From a bacterium (GTDB lineage Bacteria > Desulfobacterota > Binatia > HRBIN30 > CADEER01): a DNA stretch of 64,000 nucleotides. Positions 42,196-50,695 of the stretch are shown here, piece by piece. Made by a program: the position numbers and the translations under genes. Location: NCBI GenBank assembly GCA_019637795.1, contig JAHBUY010000006.1, positions 240,330-304,329 on the forward strand. Direction: 5' to 3'. The notes under the pieces are model-generated. The model worked only from the letters and a program-made list of their open reading frames with translations. It had not been told where the DNA came from and ran no database searches. Positions within the stretch are counted from its first letter, which is position 1; every line of letters begins with the position of its first letter.

Positions 42196-43179
42196 TCAAC
42201 GCCGCCGGATGCGCAGCGGGTACAGCGCCTGCGCCAGCCGGTGGCCGTCGTCGCTGACGAGGATCAGGCTGTGGCTGCCGTCGGCGAGCGTCGGGCCGAC
42301 CGCCATGCCCTCGAAGTTCTGATTCGGCGCCGTGCGTTGCCAGAGCAGCGTCTTGGCCACGGGGACGACGTCGGCGCCGGCAAGGGCGGAAATTCCGCTC
42401 ACCTCGGTCGCGCCGGCGAGATCGAGCTCGTACAGCCGGATGCGCAGCCCCTCGCTGCCGAGCGAGCGCTCGAGGGCGAGCAAGCGGCCGTCGGGCAGCG
42501 CCGCCAGCTCGGAGAGGCCGGTGCCGCGGTCGGCGAGCACGGCCGCGCCGGCGATCGGGTCGGTGCGGTAGGCCCACTGGCCGGTCGGCCGCAGGTCGGC
42601 GTCGAGCCGCAAGAGGCGAACCAGCGTGCCCTGCCCGGCCGACGACGTCGGGCCATCGACCGTCAGCGCCTCCTCGTTGGCGGTCCAGTACTGCCCGGAC
42701 GGATCGCGGGCCAGCGACTCGAGCCCGAGGTTGTTGCGCAGCGACGCGAACACCGGCGGCAGCGTCGCGGTGCGCTGCCACGCGCCGTCGGCGAGGCGGT
42801 ATTCCCGCACCGCCGGGCCGACCTCGTCGCTGACCACCACCGACTGGCCGTCCGGGGTCAGCGCGATGCCCTCGAGGTCCCGGCTCGTCGGCAGCGGCAG
42901 GGCCGCCACCGCCTCGGCGGCGCCGATCCGGCCGGTGGCGGGATCGACCGCGATGCGCAACCAGTACAGACGGCCGTCGTCGTCCGACACGGCGGCGAAG
43001 CGGTCGCCGCCGGCCCAGGCGAGGCCGCTGAGCTCGCGCGCGCCGGGGCTGCCGGCGGCGAGCGGCACCGGCCCCTGGCCGGGATCGTCGATCGCCCAGC
43101 GCTGCGCCGCCGCCGGCGCGGCGAGCAGGAACAGCGCCAGTCCGGGCGCGAGCGGAAGCGATCGCCAACGGCCGCGCAT
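42196..43179 (-). CDS. Secreted esterase-like phytase-fold (beta-propeller) protein
   Basis: 327 residues with an N-terminal signal peptide ending in AAAQR. The sequence 'ELSGLAWAGGDRFAAVSDD', 'RDLEGIALTPDGQSVVVSDE', 'NLGLESLARDP' and 'QNFEGMAVGP' is typical of the 'esterase-like activity of phytase' family, a beta-propeller. Enzyme activity in this family is mostly unproven. The ATG at 43179 lies two bases beyond the stop of the TraB-like gene, so the two are probably co-translated. Confidence 0.85.
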   Translation of the reverse strand: MRGRWRSLPLAPGLALFLLAAPAAAQRWAIDDPGQGPVPLAAGSPGARELSGLAWAGGDRFAAVSDDDGRLYWLRIAVDPATGRIGAAEAVAALPLPTSRDLEGIALTPDGQSVVVSDEVGPAVREYRLADGAWQRTATLPPVFASLRNNLGLESLARDPSGQYWTANEEALTVDGPTSSAGQGTLVRLLRLDADLRPTGQWAYRTDPIAGAAVLADRGTGLSELAALPDGRLLALERSLGSEGLRIRLYELDLAGATEVSGISALAGADVVPVAKTLLWQRTAPNQNFEGMAVGPTLADGSHSLILVSDDGHRLAQALYPLRIRRR

Positions 43180-43181
43180 GC

Positions 43182-44399
43182 TCAGTGGAAGAGGTTGGAG
43201 AGGATCTCGGTGGTGCCGACGATCGTCCCCATGCTGGTGCCGATGGTCGACAGCAGGAAGACCAGGCAGATGCGCAGCAGCCGGTTCGTCCACCAGCGGC
43301 GCGCCACCCGCACGTCGTCGGCGACGCTCTGGATCTCGCGCACCAGCGGCGGGCGGACGTAGGCCTGCACCAGCGCCGCGACGTAGCCGACGCCGAGCAG
43401 CGGCGACAACGTCGTGATCGGCGCCGAGAGGAACGTCGCCAGCAGGGTGAGCGGGTGCCCGAGGGCGATCGCCGCCCCGACGAGGCCCGGCAGGCCGGTG
43501 GCGAGCACCCAGTACAACGCGTTGTCGCCCACCGCCGACAGGCCGTGGCGCAGGCCGATCGCCGCCAGGCCGGCGACGATCACCACCGGGATCGACCAAC
43601 CGGCGATGCGGGCCGCGGCCGACGGCGGCGGCATGGTCTCCAATGCCGCCACGTCCGCCACGCGGCCGGCGCGCAGGGCGTCGAGCATGCCGCGGACGTG
43701 CCCGGCGCCGACGACGGCGACGATGCGCGCGCCCGGCGCCTCGCGCAGGCGGGTGGCCAGATAGGCGTCGCGCTCGTCGATCAGCACGCCCTTGATGCCG
43801 GGAAAGGCGGCCCCGAGCTCTTCCATCAGGCGGCTCAGCACGTCCTGCTGGCGCAGCCGGCGCAACTCCGCCTCGTCGAGCTCCGGCGCCTCGAGCATGG
43901 CGGTCAGCAGGGTCGCGATCAGCTCGGCCTTGCGCCACAGCGACAGGGCGGCCCAGGCGCGGCGCAGGGTGACGCGCACGTCGCGGTCGCAGAGGCGCAC
44001 CGGGATGTCGAGCCGCTCCGCCAGTTGGGCGGCGGCCAGCAGCTCGCTGCCCGGCACCACTCCGAGCTGGCCGCCGAGCTGCTTCTGGTACGACATCAGC
44101 AGCAGGTTGAGCAGCAGCGGCACGAGCTGGCGGTTGCGGATGACGGTCTTCAGGTCGAGCGATTCGATGCGCGTGCGGTGCGCCAGCGCATCGTAGCGGC
44201 GGGCGTCGAGCTCGACGCAGACGCAGTCCGGTCGCTCGCGCTCGATCACCCGTTCGACCAGCTCGGCCGACTCCTTCGACACGTGCGCCGTGCCGACCAG
44301 GATGAGCTCCCGGCCGTCGACGGTCAGGCGATGGACGTCGCTCTCCTCCCCGGGCGACGGCCCGCCGTCGGCCGCGCCAGCCTGCTCCACGTCTGCCAC
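43182..44399 (-). CDS. TraB/PrgY-family membrane protein
   Basis: 405 residues. The N-terminal TraB domain shows LVGTAHVSKESAELV, 'CVELDARRYDAL', 'LIDERDAYLATRL' and GAGHVRGML, the conserved GTAHVS, ERD and GxGH motifs. The C-terminal third has several transmembrane helices. TraB relatives include enterococcal PrgY, which limits peptide pheromone, and proteins proposed to be metalloproteases. The substrate here is unknown. It sits ten bases downstream of a histidine kinase gene and two bases upstream of the phytase-like gene, suggesting a three-gene unit. Confidence 0.9.
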   Translation of the reverse strand: MADVEQAGAADGGPSPGEESDVHRLTVDGRELILVGTAHVSKESAELVERVIERERPDCVCVELDARRYDALAHRTRIESLDLKTVIRNRQLVPLLLNLLLMSYQKQLGGQLGVVPGSELLAAAQLAERLDIPVRLCDRDVRVTLRRAWAALSLWRKAELIATLLTAMLEAPELDEAELRRLRQQDVLSRLMEELGAAFPGIKGVLIDERDAYLATRLREAPGARIVAVVGAGHVRGMLDALRAGRVADVAALETMPPPSAAARIAGWSIPVVIVAGLAAIGLRHGLSAVGDNALYWVLATGLPGLVGAAIALGHPLTLLATFLSAPITTLSPLLGVGYVAALVQAYVRPPLVREIQSVADDVRVARRWWTNRLLRICLVFLLSTIGTSMGTIVGTTEILSNLFH

Positions 44400-44408
44400 G
44401 CGGTTCTT

Positions 44409-46169
44409 CTACCCGCGATCGAGGCGGAATGGCAGCCAGGCGGTGAAGCAGGCGCCGCGGCCCGGGCTGCTGCTGACGGTCACGTCGCCGCCCATCAACT
44501 GGGCCAGGCTCTTGACGATGTAGAGGCCGAGCCCGGACCCGCCGGTCACCGCATCGCCGTCGCCGCGCTCGAACAGGCCGAAGATGCGCGCCTGGTCGGC
44601 GGGCGCGATGCCGGGGCCGCTGTCGCTCACGTCGATGCGCAGCCGATCGCCGTCCGCGGCCGCGCGCACGCGCACCGGCTCGGCGCCGGCGAACTTGAGC
44701 GCGTTCGACACCAGGTTGTGCACCACCTCCTTGACCTTCAGGCGGTCGAGATGGAGCGGCGGCAGCGGGCCGTCGATCTGCCAGCGCACGCTCGCCGCGG
44801 CGCGCGCTTCGGGCAGCGCGGCAACGCTCTCGCGCAGCTCGTCGAACAGCGCCGACAGCTCGAACTCGCTCGGGTGCACGGCGAGCCCGCCACCGCTCAG
44901 GCGGCCGACGGTGAGCGTGTTCTCCACGAGATGCAGCAGCTCGAGCGCGTTGGCGCGGATGCGCGCCGCCGCCACGGCCGGGTCGGCGCGCTGCTCGGCG
45001 AGCATCTCGCCGTAGCCGATGATGACGTGCAGCGGCGACCGCAGCTCGTGCGACATGGTGTTGACGAACTCCGATCGGGCCCGCAGCGCCTCCTGCAGGC
45101 GGGCGAACAGACGCGCCGAGTCGAGCGCCGTGCAGACCTGGCTCGCCATGGCGCGCCACATCAGCACCTCCTCCTCGGCGGCCGGCCGCGGCCCCGTGGC
45201 GCTCAGCACGATGGCGCCGGCGACGGCGTCGTCGAACACCATCGGCAGCGCCACCAGCGTCCCGCCCAGGGTCGCCCACGGCAGGTCGGACTCGGCGACG
45301 CGCGAGGCGACGAACGGCTGGCGATCCCGCATCCGCTGCACCAGCGCCAACAGACTCGCGGCGCTCGGCTCGACGCCGGCCCACACGCCGGCCGTCGCGA
45401 GGACGCGCGGGGCGCCGCCGGGCTCGATGGTGACGATGGCGCAGTGGCCGGTGCCGAACGCCTGCCGCAGCCGCCCCGCCAGCTCGCGCGCCGCCACCGC
45501 CTCGCCGAGCTGCGGCGCGATGCCCTCGCTGAACTCGCGCAGCGCGCGCTCGCGGGCGCAGGCCTCCTGCCACCAGGCGGTGCTGGTACTGACGCGGTCG
45601 CGGAAGAGGATGAGCGCCAGCGCCGTCACCGCGCCGGTCAGCAACGCGCCATACAGATCGATGGCCACCGTGTTGGGAGCGTCCAACGGGGTGGTCGCGA
45701 GCACCGCGGCGACGAGCGAGCCGAGCGCCACCACCACCCCGATCACGTCCATGCCCGTCTGCAGAAACGCGGTCGGCGCGAACATCGCCAGCGCCTGCAC
45801 CCCGAGATCGCCGCGCACCGGCCCGCGCAGCAGGATCAGCGAGCCGATCGCCAGGTTGAGGGCCAGCGCCAGCCCGACGGTGAAGAGGCGCAGGGCGCGC
45901 CAGGTGAAGCGCGGACCGAAGGCGATGCCGAGCGCGATGCAGACGCAGACCGCGCCGCGCACCCACGGCGCCAGCGGCTGGTCGGGCATCGGCCGCAGCA
46001 GCACCCCGGCGGCGTAGAAGGCGAGCAGCGCCAGGCTGGCGAGGCGCACCGCGGCGCCGTCGACCGCGCGCGCCCGGTTCAGGGCGCGCCAGAGATCGCG
46101 CGCCGCGACCGAGCGCCGTCTACGGTCGCCGCGCTCGGCCGACCCGTCATGAGGGGGCAGCGAGTCCAC
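44409..46169 (-). CDS. Membrane sensor histidine kinase with GAF domain
   Basis: 586 residues. Five or six transmembrane helices (about 40-205) are followed by a GAF-like domain (about 225-345). The HisKA box has phospho-His near residue 372 in TMSHELRSPLH. The HATPase domain has N-box VVHNLVSNALKF, DSGPGIAPAD, FERGD and GSGLGLYIVKSL. No response-regulator gene is adjacent, so this is an orphan kinase. The start GTG at 46169 has GAGG very close; a later start is possible. Confidence 0.9.
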   Translation of the reverse strand: MDSLPPHDGSAERGDRRRRSVAARDLWRALNRARAVDGAAVRLASLALLAFYAAGVLLRPMPDQPLAPWVRGAVCVCIALGIAFGPRFTWRALRLFTVGLALALNLAIGSLILLRGPVRGDLGVQALAMFAPTAFLQTGMDVIGVVVALGSLVAAVLATTPLDAPNTVAIDLYGALLTGAVTALALILFRDRVSTSTAWWQEACARERALREFSEGIAPQLGEAVAARELAGRLRQAFGTGHCAIVTIEPGGAPRVLATAGVWAGVEPSAASLLALVQRMRDRQPFVASRVAESDLPWATLGGTLVALPMVFDDAVAGAIVLSATGPRPAAEEEVLMWRAMASQVCTALDSARLFARLQEALRARSEFVNTMSHELRSPLHVIIGYGEMLAEQRADPAVAAARIRANALELLHLVENTLTVGRLSGGGLAVHPSEFELSALFDELRESVAALPEARAAASVRWQIDGPLPPLHLDRLKVKEVVHNLVSNALKFAGAEPVRVRAAADGDRLRIDVSDSGPGIAPADQARIFGLFERGDGDAVTGGSGLGLYIVKSLAQLMGGDVTVSSSPGRGACFTAWLPFRLDRG

Positions 46170-46221
46170 GCCTCGTTATGCTGCAAACCCTATGCCCCCT
46201 GCCAGCGCACATGCCGCTCGT

Positions 46222-46300
46222 CCGCCGCGCGCGCGGCGGCGACGAATTGCCGCGAGCGAGGCCGCAAAGCGGTAGCGGGGATCCCCTCCGCGCCCGCTAC
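46222..46300. terminator. Palindromes after the sulfotransferase gene
   Basis: Two inverted repeats occur: a perfect 18-bp palindrome at 46222-46239 (CCGCCGCGC and complement), and GTAGCGGG (46272-46279) pairing with CCCGCTAC (46293-46300). The CTA in the second arm is the TAG stop of the sulfotransferase gene. The GTAGCGGG stem resembles the element at 27096-27192. Probable termination region for the minus-strand gene. Confidence 0.45.
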
Positions 46301-47205
46301 GGCTCCGCGGTGGCGTACCGCGACGTGACCCAGTGCCGGAGAGCGGCGTCGCCGATCGCCGTCCACACCGCCTCCTCCTGCGCCGCCGCGTCGGGCACGG
46401 CGACCACCCGCGGGTTCGGATTGTGGGTGACGTGCGCCACCGCGGCGTGGGCGGCGCGCAACGCCTCGCGGTCGCTCGCCGGGTCGAGCAGCGACAGCGC
46501 GTCGGCGACGGCGAGAAAGCGATCGGCATCGCCCAGCTCCTCGGCCGTCACGTCCACCCAGGCGCCGCCGGCCGCCTCCACCGGCGCCCGGTAGCGGCGC
46601 TGTCGGTTCTCGATCTCCAGCGCGTACCAGAAGCAGAGCTGGTAATCGCTCCACCGCTGCCAGCGCGGCAGCGGCAGCACGCCCGGGTCCGCCGGATGGA
46701 GCAGGTACTTGAGACCGAGCTTGCCGCGCCCCGGAACGGTGCGGCGCGCCAGCAGGCTCGCCGCGACCCGCCGCGGCGCCCGCCGCAGGGCGATCGCCCG
46801 CGGCGCCACGCCGAGCGCCAGCAGCGGCTCGAGGAACCCCTTGCAGAAGAGGTGGCCGGTCTCGACGTAGCGCCGGGTCGGCACGGACGCGATGAACGGC
46901 AGCTTGTACTCGAGCAGAAAGCGCCGGGCGAGCGCCGGGTCGCGCTGCGCCAGGCGCAGGACGGGAACGAACGACGGCTCCGGTTCGTGCAGGCTGGTGG
47001 TGTCGGGACAGCGCGCCAGCAGGTGGGTGAGGAAGGTGGTGCCGGTGCGGCCAGCGGTGACCGTGAGCACCACGGTCTTGGCGCGCACCGCGGCGAGCAG
47101 GCGCGCCGCGTCGGCCGGCGGTCGGTGCCAGGGCGCCAGGCGCGACAGCCGCCGGCGCTGTTTGGCGAGGAACGCGCGCTCGCGCAGCTCGAACCACACC
47201 CCCAT
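46297..47205 (-). CDS. Sulfotransferase-family protein
   Basis: 302 residues. The 5'-phosphosulfate loop is visible as TAGRTGTTFLTHLL (about residues 49-62), and a later Arg/Ser region ('APRAIALRRAPRRVAASLLARR') could be the 3'-phosphate site. 'SLHEPEPSF' and the C-terminal helix pattern fit PAPS-dependent sulfotransferases. The acceptor is unknown. The start ATG at 47205 (MGVWFELRERAF) was chosen because the upstream frame is unlike the family. It is divergent from the second ABC1 kinase. Confidence 0.85.
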   Translation of the reverse strand: MGVWFELRERAFLAKQRRRLSRLAPWHRPPADAARLLAAVRAKTVVLTVTAGRTGTTFLTHLLARCPDTTSLHEPEPSFVPVLRLAQRDPALARRFLLEYKLPFIASVPTRRYVETGHLFCKGFLEPLLALGVAPRAIALRRAPRRVAASLLARRTVPGRGKLGLKYLLHPADPGVLPLPRWQRWSDYQLCFWYALEIENRQRRYRAPVEAAGGAWVDVTAEELGDADRFLAVADALSLLDPASDREALRAAHAAVAHVTHNPNPRVVAVPDAAAQEEAVWTAIGDAALRHWVTSRYATAEP

Positions 47206-47258
47206 GCGCGTGCTGTAGCACGCGACCGGCACGCCGGCAGCGACGCCGCGCCCGCCGG

Positions 47259-47286
47259 TTGTGTCGGCGCGCGCCTCGCGTATGCT
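47259..47286 (+). promoter_or_regulatory. Sigma-70 promoter, probably giving a leaderless transcript
   Basis: TTGTGT at 47259-47264 and TATGCT at 47281-47286 are 16 bases apart. Transcription would begin six or seven bases later, at 47292-47293, which is the GTG start of the ABC1 kinase gene. No ribosome site precedes that GTG, which fits a leaderless message. Confidence 0.45.
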
Positions 47287-47292
47287 CGACCC

Positions 47293-48651
47293 GTGCCCGC
47301 CCAACGCAAACGGCCGACCCGGCAATCGCGCGTGCCGGCCGGCCGGTTCGAGCGGCTGGCGCGGCTCGGCCTGCTCGCCGGCGAGGTGGCGATCGGCGGC
47401 CTCGGCGAAGCGGCGCGACGCCTGGTCGGCGGCGACCGCGCCGCCGACAGCGTCTTCGTCACCGCCACCAACGCGCGCAAGCTCGCCGCCCGCTTGTCGC
47501 GCATGCGCGGCGCGGCGATGAAGCTGGGGCAACTGCTGTCGCTCGAGGGACAGGACCTCTTGCCGCCGGAGGTCGCCGACGCGCTGTCGATCCTGCGCGC
47601 CGAGGGCGACAGCATGCCCGAGGCGCAACTGCGGGCGGTGCTGGCGCGCAACTACGGCCGACAGTGGGAGCGCCGGTTCCGCACCTTTGGCATGGATCCC
47701 ATCGCCGCCGCCTCGATCGGGCAGGTGCATCACGCGATCAGCATGGACGGCCGCGAGCTGGCGCTGAAGATCCAGTATCCGGGCGTCGACCGGAGCATCG
47801 AGAGCGACGTCGACAACATGGCCTCGATCCTCCGGCTGTCGCGCCTGCTGCCGAGCGGGGTCGATCTCTCCGGCGTGCTCGCCGAGGCGAAGCGCCAGTT
47901 GCGACAGGAATGCGACTACGCGGTCGAGGCGCAGCACCTGCGGCGCTATGCCGAGATGCTCGGCGACCAGCCCGGGGTGGTGATCCCGCGCGTCCACGAC
48001 GACCTGACCACCACCCATATCCTGGCGATGGACTTCGTCGAGGGGCAGTCGCTCGACGTCCTCGCCGGCCCGGGACACGGGCAGCGGCAGCGCGACCGCA
48101 TCGGCGCCCTGCTCTACCGCATCCTGTTCCGCGAGCTGTTCGAGCTGCGCTACATGCAGACCGATCCCAACTTCGCCAACTACCTGCTGCTCGCCAGCGG
48201 CGACATCGCGCTGCTCGACTACGGCGCCGTGCGCGAGCTGCCGAAGCCACTGAGCGAACGCTACCGGCGCATCTTCCGCGCCGGCATGGACGGCGACCGG
48301 GCCGCCCTGCGCGCGGCGATGCTGGAGGTCGGCTTCTTCGACGCGCGCGAGCGGATCGATCGGGTGGACGCCCTGCTCGACCTCTTCCTGATCGGCTGCG
48401 AGCCGTTCGCCCACCGCGGCGTCTACGATTTCGGCGCCTCCGACATCCCGGCCCGGGCACGCGAGGCGGGCATGGAGCTCACGTTCGGCAAGGGCTTCCT
48501 GCGCCCGCCGCCGCCGGAGACGATCTTCCTGCACCGCAAGCTCGGCGGCACCTACCTGCTGTGCGCCCGCATCGGCGCGCGCGTCAACGTCCGCGCCCTG
48601 CTGCAGCCGTTCGTCGCCGACCCGCACCCGCGCGGCCACCGCGCGGCGTGA
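47293..48651 (+). CDS. ABC1/UbiB-family atypical kinase (ADCK/AarF-like)
   Basis: 452 residues. The KxGQ motif is MKLGQLLSLEG, the Ala-rich loop AAASIGQVHHA, the Lys motif ALKIQYPG, the catalytic loop QTDPNFANYLL and the metal loop LLDYGAVREL, the pattern of the AarF/ADCK4-like branch linked to ubiquinone synthesis. The GTG at 47293 is the first in-frame start after the promoter TATGCT. The ABC1 protein at 24749 belongs to a different branch (HADLHAGN type), so the two may have different lipid partners. Confidence 0.92.
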   Translation: MPAQRKRPTRQSRVPAGRFERLARLGLLAGEVAIGGLGEAARRLVGGDRAADSVFVTATNARKLAARLSRMRGAAMKLGQLLSLEGQDLLPPEVADALSILRAEGDSMPEAQLRAVLARNYGRQWERRFRTFGMDPIAAASIGQVHHAISMDGRELALKIQYPGVDRSIESDVDNMASILRLSRLLPSGVDLSGVLAEAKRQLRQECDYAVEAQHLRRYAEMLGDQPGVVIPRVHDDLTTTHILAMDFVEGQSLDVLAGPGHGQRQRDRIGALLYRILFRELFELRYMQTDPNFANYLLLASGDIALLDYGAVRELPKPLSERYRRIFRAGMDGDRAALRAAMLEVGFFDARERIDRVDALLDLFLIGCEPFAHRGVYDFGASDIPARAREAGMELTFGKGFLRPPPPETIFLHRKLGGTYLLCARIGARVNVRALLQPFVADPHPRGHRAA

Positions 48652-48654
48652 CCC

Positions 48655-48698
48655 GCCGACGGCGGTCAGCGATCGGTGGCCCGCTGACCGCCGTCGGC
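48655..48698. terminator. Bidirectional terminator-like hairpin
   Basis: The 16-base arms 48655-48670 and 48683-48698 are perfectly complementary around a 12-base loop. The structure lies between the convergent stops of the ABC1 kinase (48651) and DUF4412-like (48709) genes, four bases after the first. The stem is very stable; T-tracts are absent on both sides. Confidence 0.65.
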
Positions 48699-48708
48699 CG
48701 CGGGCCGC

Positions 48709-49647
48709 TCAGTGTTTCGCGGGCGGCATGGCGGGCGGCGCCGCCGCCGGCGCGCCGGCCGCAGCGCCGCTTGGACCGGGGATGTTCTTCAGCGCATCGC
48801 GGCCGGTCGTCTTGCTGAACTCCTGCGGCACGGCGAACAGCGCCGCGTCGACCGGCTTCTGCTCCACGGCGATGATCTCCTCGATGCGATAGCGGCCGCC
48901 GCCGAGATTCTGCACCATCACCGGCAGCCCCTTCTGCTGCAGTTGGCGGCGGACGTTCTCCTTGCGCATGTTGGCCGGCGTCAGCTTCTCCATCCGCTCC
49001 GACACCGTCAGCAGCGCCTTGTTCAGGTCCGGCTGCTCGTCGGTCACCCAGGCGACGACGGTGTTGTCGTCCTCGCTGGCCTGGTATCCCGAGGCGTGCA
49101 TGCCGTTGATCGTCTGCTGCTTGTTCAGCGGCCTGATGGCAATCGTCGGCTCCGGCGCCGCATGGTCCTCGGGGAGCTGCAGGTTCTTCATCATCGCCTC
49201 GAGCTGCTTGCGCTGATCGGGCGGCAGCGAGGCCATGCGCTCGTTCATCGCCTTCTTCATCTGCGCCATCTTCTCGCCGATCGCCTTGGCATCGGCCTCG
49301 GACCACTCGATGTACCGTTTCTCCGACGGGATCACGAACCAGGTGACGCCCTTGTCGAGATCGACCACCGCGTAGCCCGATCCCTTGCTCTCCAGCGGCA
49401 TGTCCATGCGCACCTTCGCGCCGGCGACGTAGACCATGCTCTCCTTCACCTGCGCCTTGCCGCCCTTGGCGAGCTGCTCGGGGGTCATGGCGAGGATCGC
49501 CGCGTTGTCCGGCGTCTTGCCGCCGCCCGCCTCGCCCAACTGGTCGGTGCTGGCCGCGGTGGTGCGCAGCTTGATGGTTCCCTCGAAGGCCGAGGCGTTG
49601 ATGGCCAACAGCAGCGCCGTGGCGCCGATCACCCATGCGTGTCTCAT
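48709..49647 (-). CDS. Secreted DUF4412-like protein
   Basis: 312 residues with a signal peptide ending about residue 20 (NASAFEG). The body has paired Met/Lys-rich strands ('KVRMDMPLESKGSGYAVVDLDKGVTWFVIPSEKRYIEW' in outline) seen in DUF4412 proteins, then a charged helix rich in Met/Lys/Glu and a Pro/Ala-rich tail. No enzyme motif is present. It may be an outer-membrane-associated or lipid-binding periplasmic protein. The ATG at 49647 has AGAGGA about twelve bases upstream. Confidence 0.7.
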   Translation of the reverse strand: MRHAWVIGATALLLAINASAFEGTIKLRTTAASTDQLGEAGGGKTPDNAAILAMTPEQLAKGGKAQVKESMVYVAGAKVRMDMPLESKGSGYAVVDLDKGVTWFVIPSEKRYIEWSEADAKAIGEKMAQMKKAMNERMASLPPDQRKQLEAMMKNLQLPEDHAAPEPTIAIRPLNKQQTINGMHASGYQASEDDNTVVAWVTDEQPDLNKALLTVSERMEKLTPANMRKENVRRQLQQKGLPVMVQNLGGGRYRIEEIIAVEQKPVDAALFAVPQEFSKTTGRDALKNIPGPSGAAAGAPAAAPPAMPPAKH

Positions 49648-49968
49648 CTGGTCGTGTCCTCTGGTTGCGGTACGTGGAGAGAGGAGCCGGCACGGCGGGC
49701 GCGCGCGCCGCACCGCGATCCGAGCGCGCGACAGCCCCCGCATGGCGGCCACGCGGCACGAGCGGAAACGGCGGCGCGGCGCGACATGGATTGCCGACCC
49801 TGCTCACCCCGCTGGTTCGCAGTCAAGCGCCCCCCGGCCAGCCGACATCCGACGCGGCTCCGCCGTGGACGGAGGCGGCGGGCTCCCCTCGTTCGCGGCG
49901 CGTCGACCCGCAACTGGCTGCCGCCCACGTGGACTTTCCCCCCGCGCGCCGCTACCGTCCGCCGGCGC
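49648..49968. other. 321-base divergent intergenic region before the tRNA
   Basis: Contains the upstream regions of the DUF4412-like gene and the tRNA gene. The only site I would point to is a weak tRNA promoter, TGGACT (49930-49935), 17 bases, TACCGT (49953-49958). No reading frame with family resemblance is seen. Confidence 0.4.
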
Positions 49969-50043
49969 GCGCCCGTAGCTCAGGCGGACTAGAGCGGCTG
50001 GCTTCGAACCAGTAGGTCGGGTGTTCGAATCACCCCGGGCGCG
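49969..50043 (+). tRNA. tRNA-Arg (anticodon TCG)
   Basis: Full cloverleaf by hand: acceptor GCGCCCG (49969-49975) pairs with CGGGCGC (50036-50042) and G50043 is the discriminator. The D stem is GCTC/GAGC. The anticodon stem GCTGG/CCAGT holds loop CTTCGAA with anticodon TCG at 50004-50006. The T stem GGGTG/CACCC has loop TTCGAAT. The 3' CCA is not encoded. A hairpin GCGCTG/CAGCGC follows at 50041-50057, partly overlapping the 3' end, and may help termination or processing. Confidence 0.95.
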
Positions 50044-50248
50044 CTGTTTTCCAGCGCTGGCGTTCGCGCGCGGTGCGGGTCGGCACCTCGTCGGCCAGCG
50101 CTTGGGGCGTGGCGGGGCTCGATGACGGCGGCGGGGCGCGTCGGCGCCTCCATCGGTCCACGGCTGACTACCCCGATGGACATACGGGAATTTCCCCGGT
50201 TGCCGACAGTGGACGCGGCCGCTTATCGCAGGCCCACCGGGGGCAGGC

Positions 50249-50446
50249 GTGGCAGGAATCGACGTAGCGGATGCGCTCGGACAATTCGAATCCGAGCTCG
50301 AGGCGGGGTGCGCGCCGGGTCGCCGGGCGTTGATCCGCGCCATCCTCGAACGCTGGCGCTACGACCGGGACCTCACCGAGGACTCCCGGCGACGTGCCGC
50401 CGCCCTGCTCCGTCGGTGGTTGACCGACGATCCCGACGCCATGTGA
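50249..50446 (+). CDS. Small hypothetical protein (65 residues)
   Basis: GTG start with a G-rich stretch upstream, TGA stop at 50446. The codons show the G/C third-position bias of real genes here. The protein is helical and charged, rich in Arg, Ala, Asp and Glu, with three Trp/Tyr in the middle and end (ERWRYDRD, LRRWLTDDPD). No family recognised. It stands alone between the tRNA and the alcohol dehydrogenase gene. It could be spurious; a conserved homologue would settle it. Confidence 0.4.
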   Translation: MAGIDVADALGQFESELEAGCAPGRRALIRAILERWRYDRDLTEDSRRRAAALLRRWLTDDPDAM

Positions 50447-50644
50447 GCGCGGTCGCCCGCCCGCGCGGCCGGCGCGGGCAGCGTCAGCACATCGGCGGTG
50501 ACGTGGGGCGGCGGGACGATCGAGGGCTGGTCGAACGCTCATCCGCCAGGCGATCGGTCGCGGCGCCGGCCACGCGCGACCGCGGCGCGCGGGCGAGGCA
50601 CGACATGGTGGTCGCGCCATGCGCTCCGCTCCCATCTGTCAAAT

Positions 50645-50670
50645 GCCGCCCGCGGACATCCCGCGGCGGC
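50645..50670 (-). terminator. GC hairpin after the alcohol dehydrogenase gene
   Basis: GCCGCCCGCGG (50645-50655) pairs with CCGCGGCGGC (50661-50670), with one bulged base and a 5-base loop. It lies 26 bases beyond the stop of the minus-strand dehydrogenase gene, a suitable place for its terminator. No T-tract is visible. Confidence 0.45.
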
Positions 50671-50695
50671 GCCGGCGGCTCACCCCGGTCCGGGC

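Noticed and set aside
49969..50043. tRNA-Arg as an attachment site of an integrated element
   Set aside because: I found no second copy of the tRNA 3' end in the downstream sequence and no integrase in the window, although the rearranged region begins only 2 kb away.
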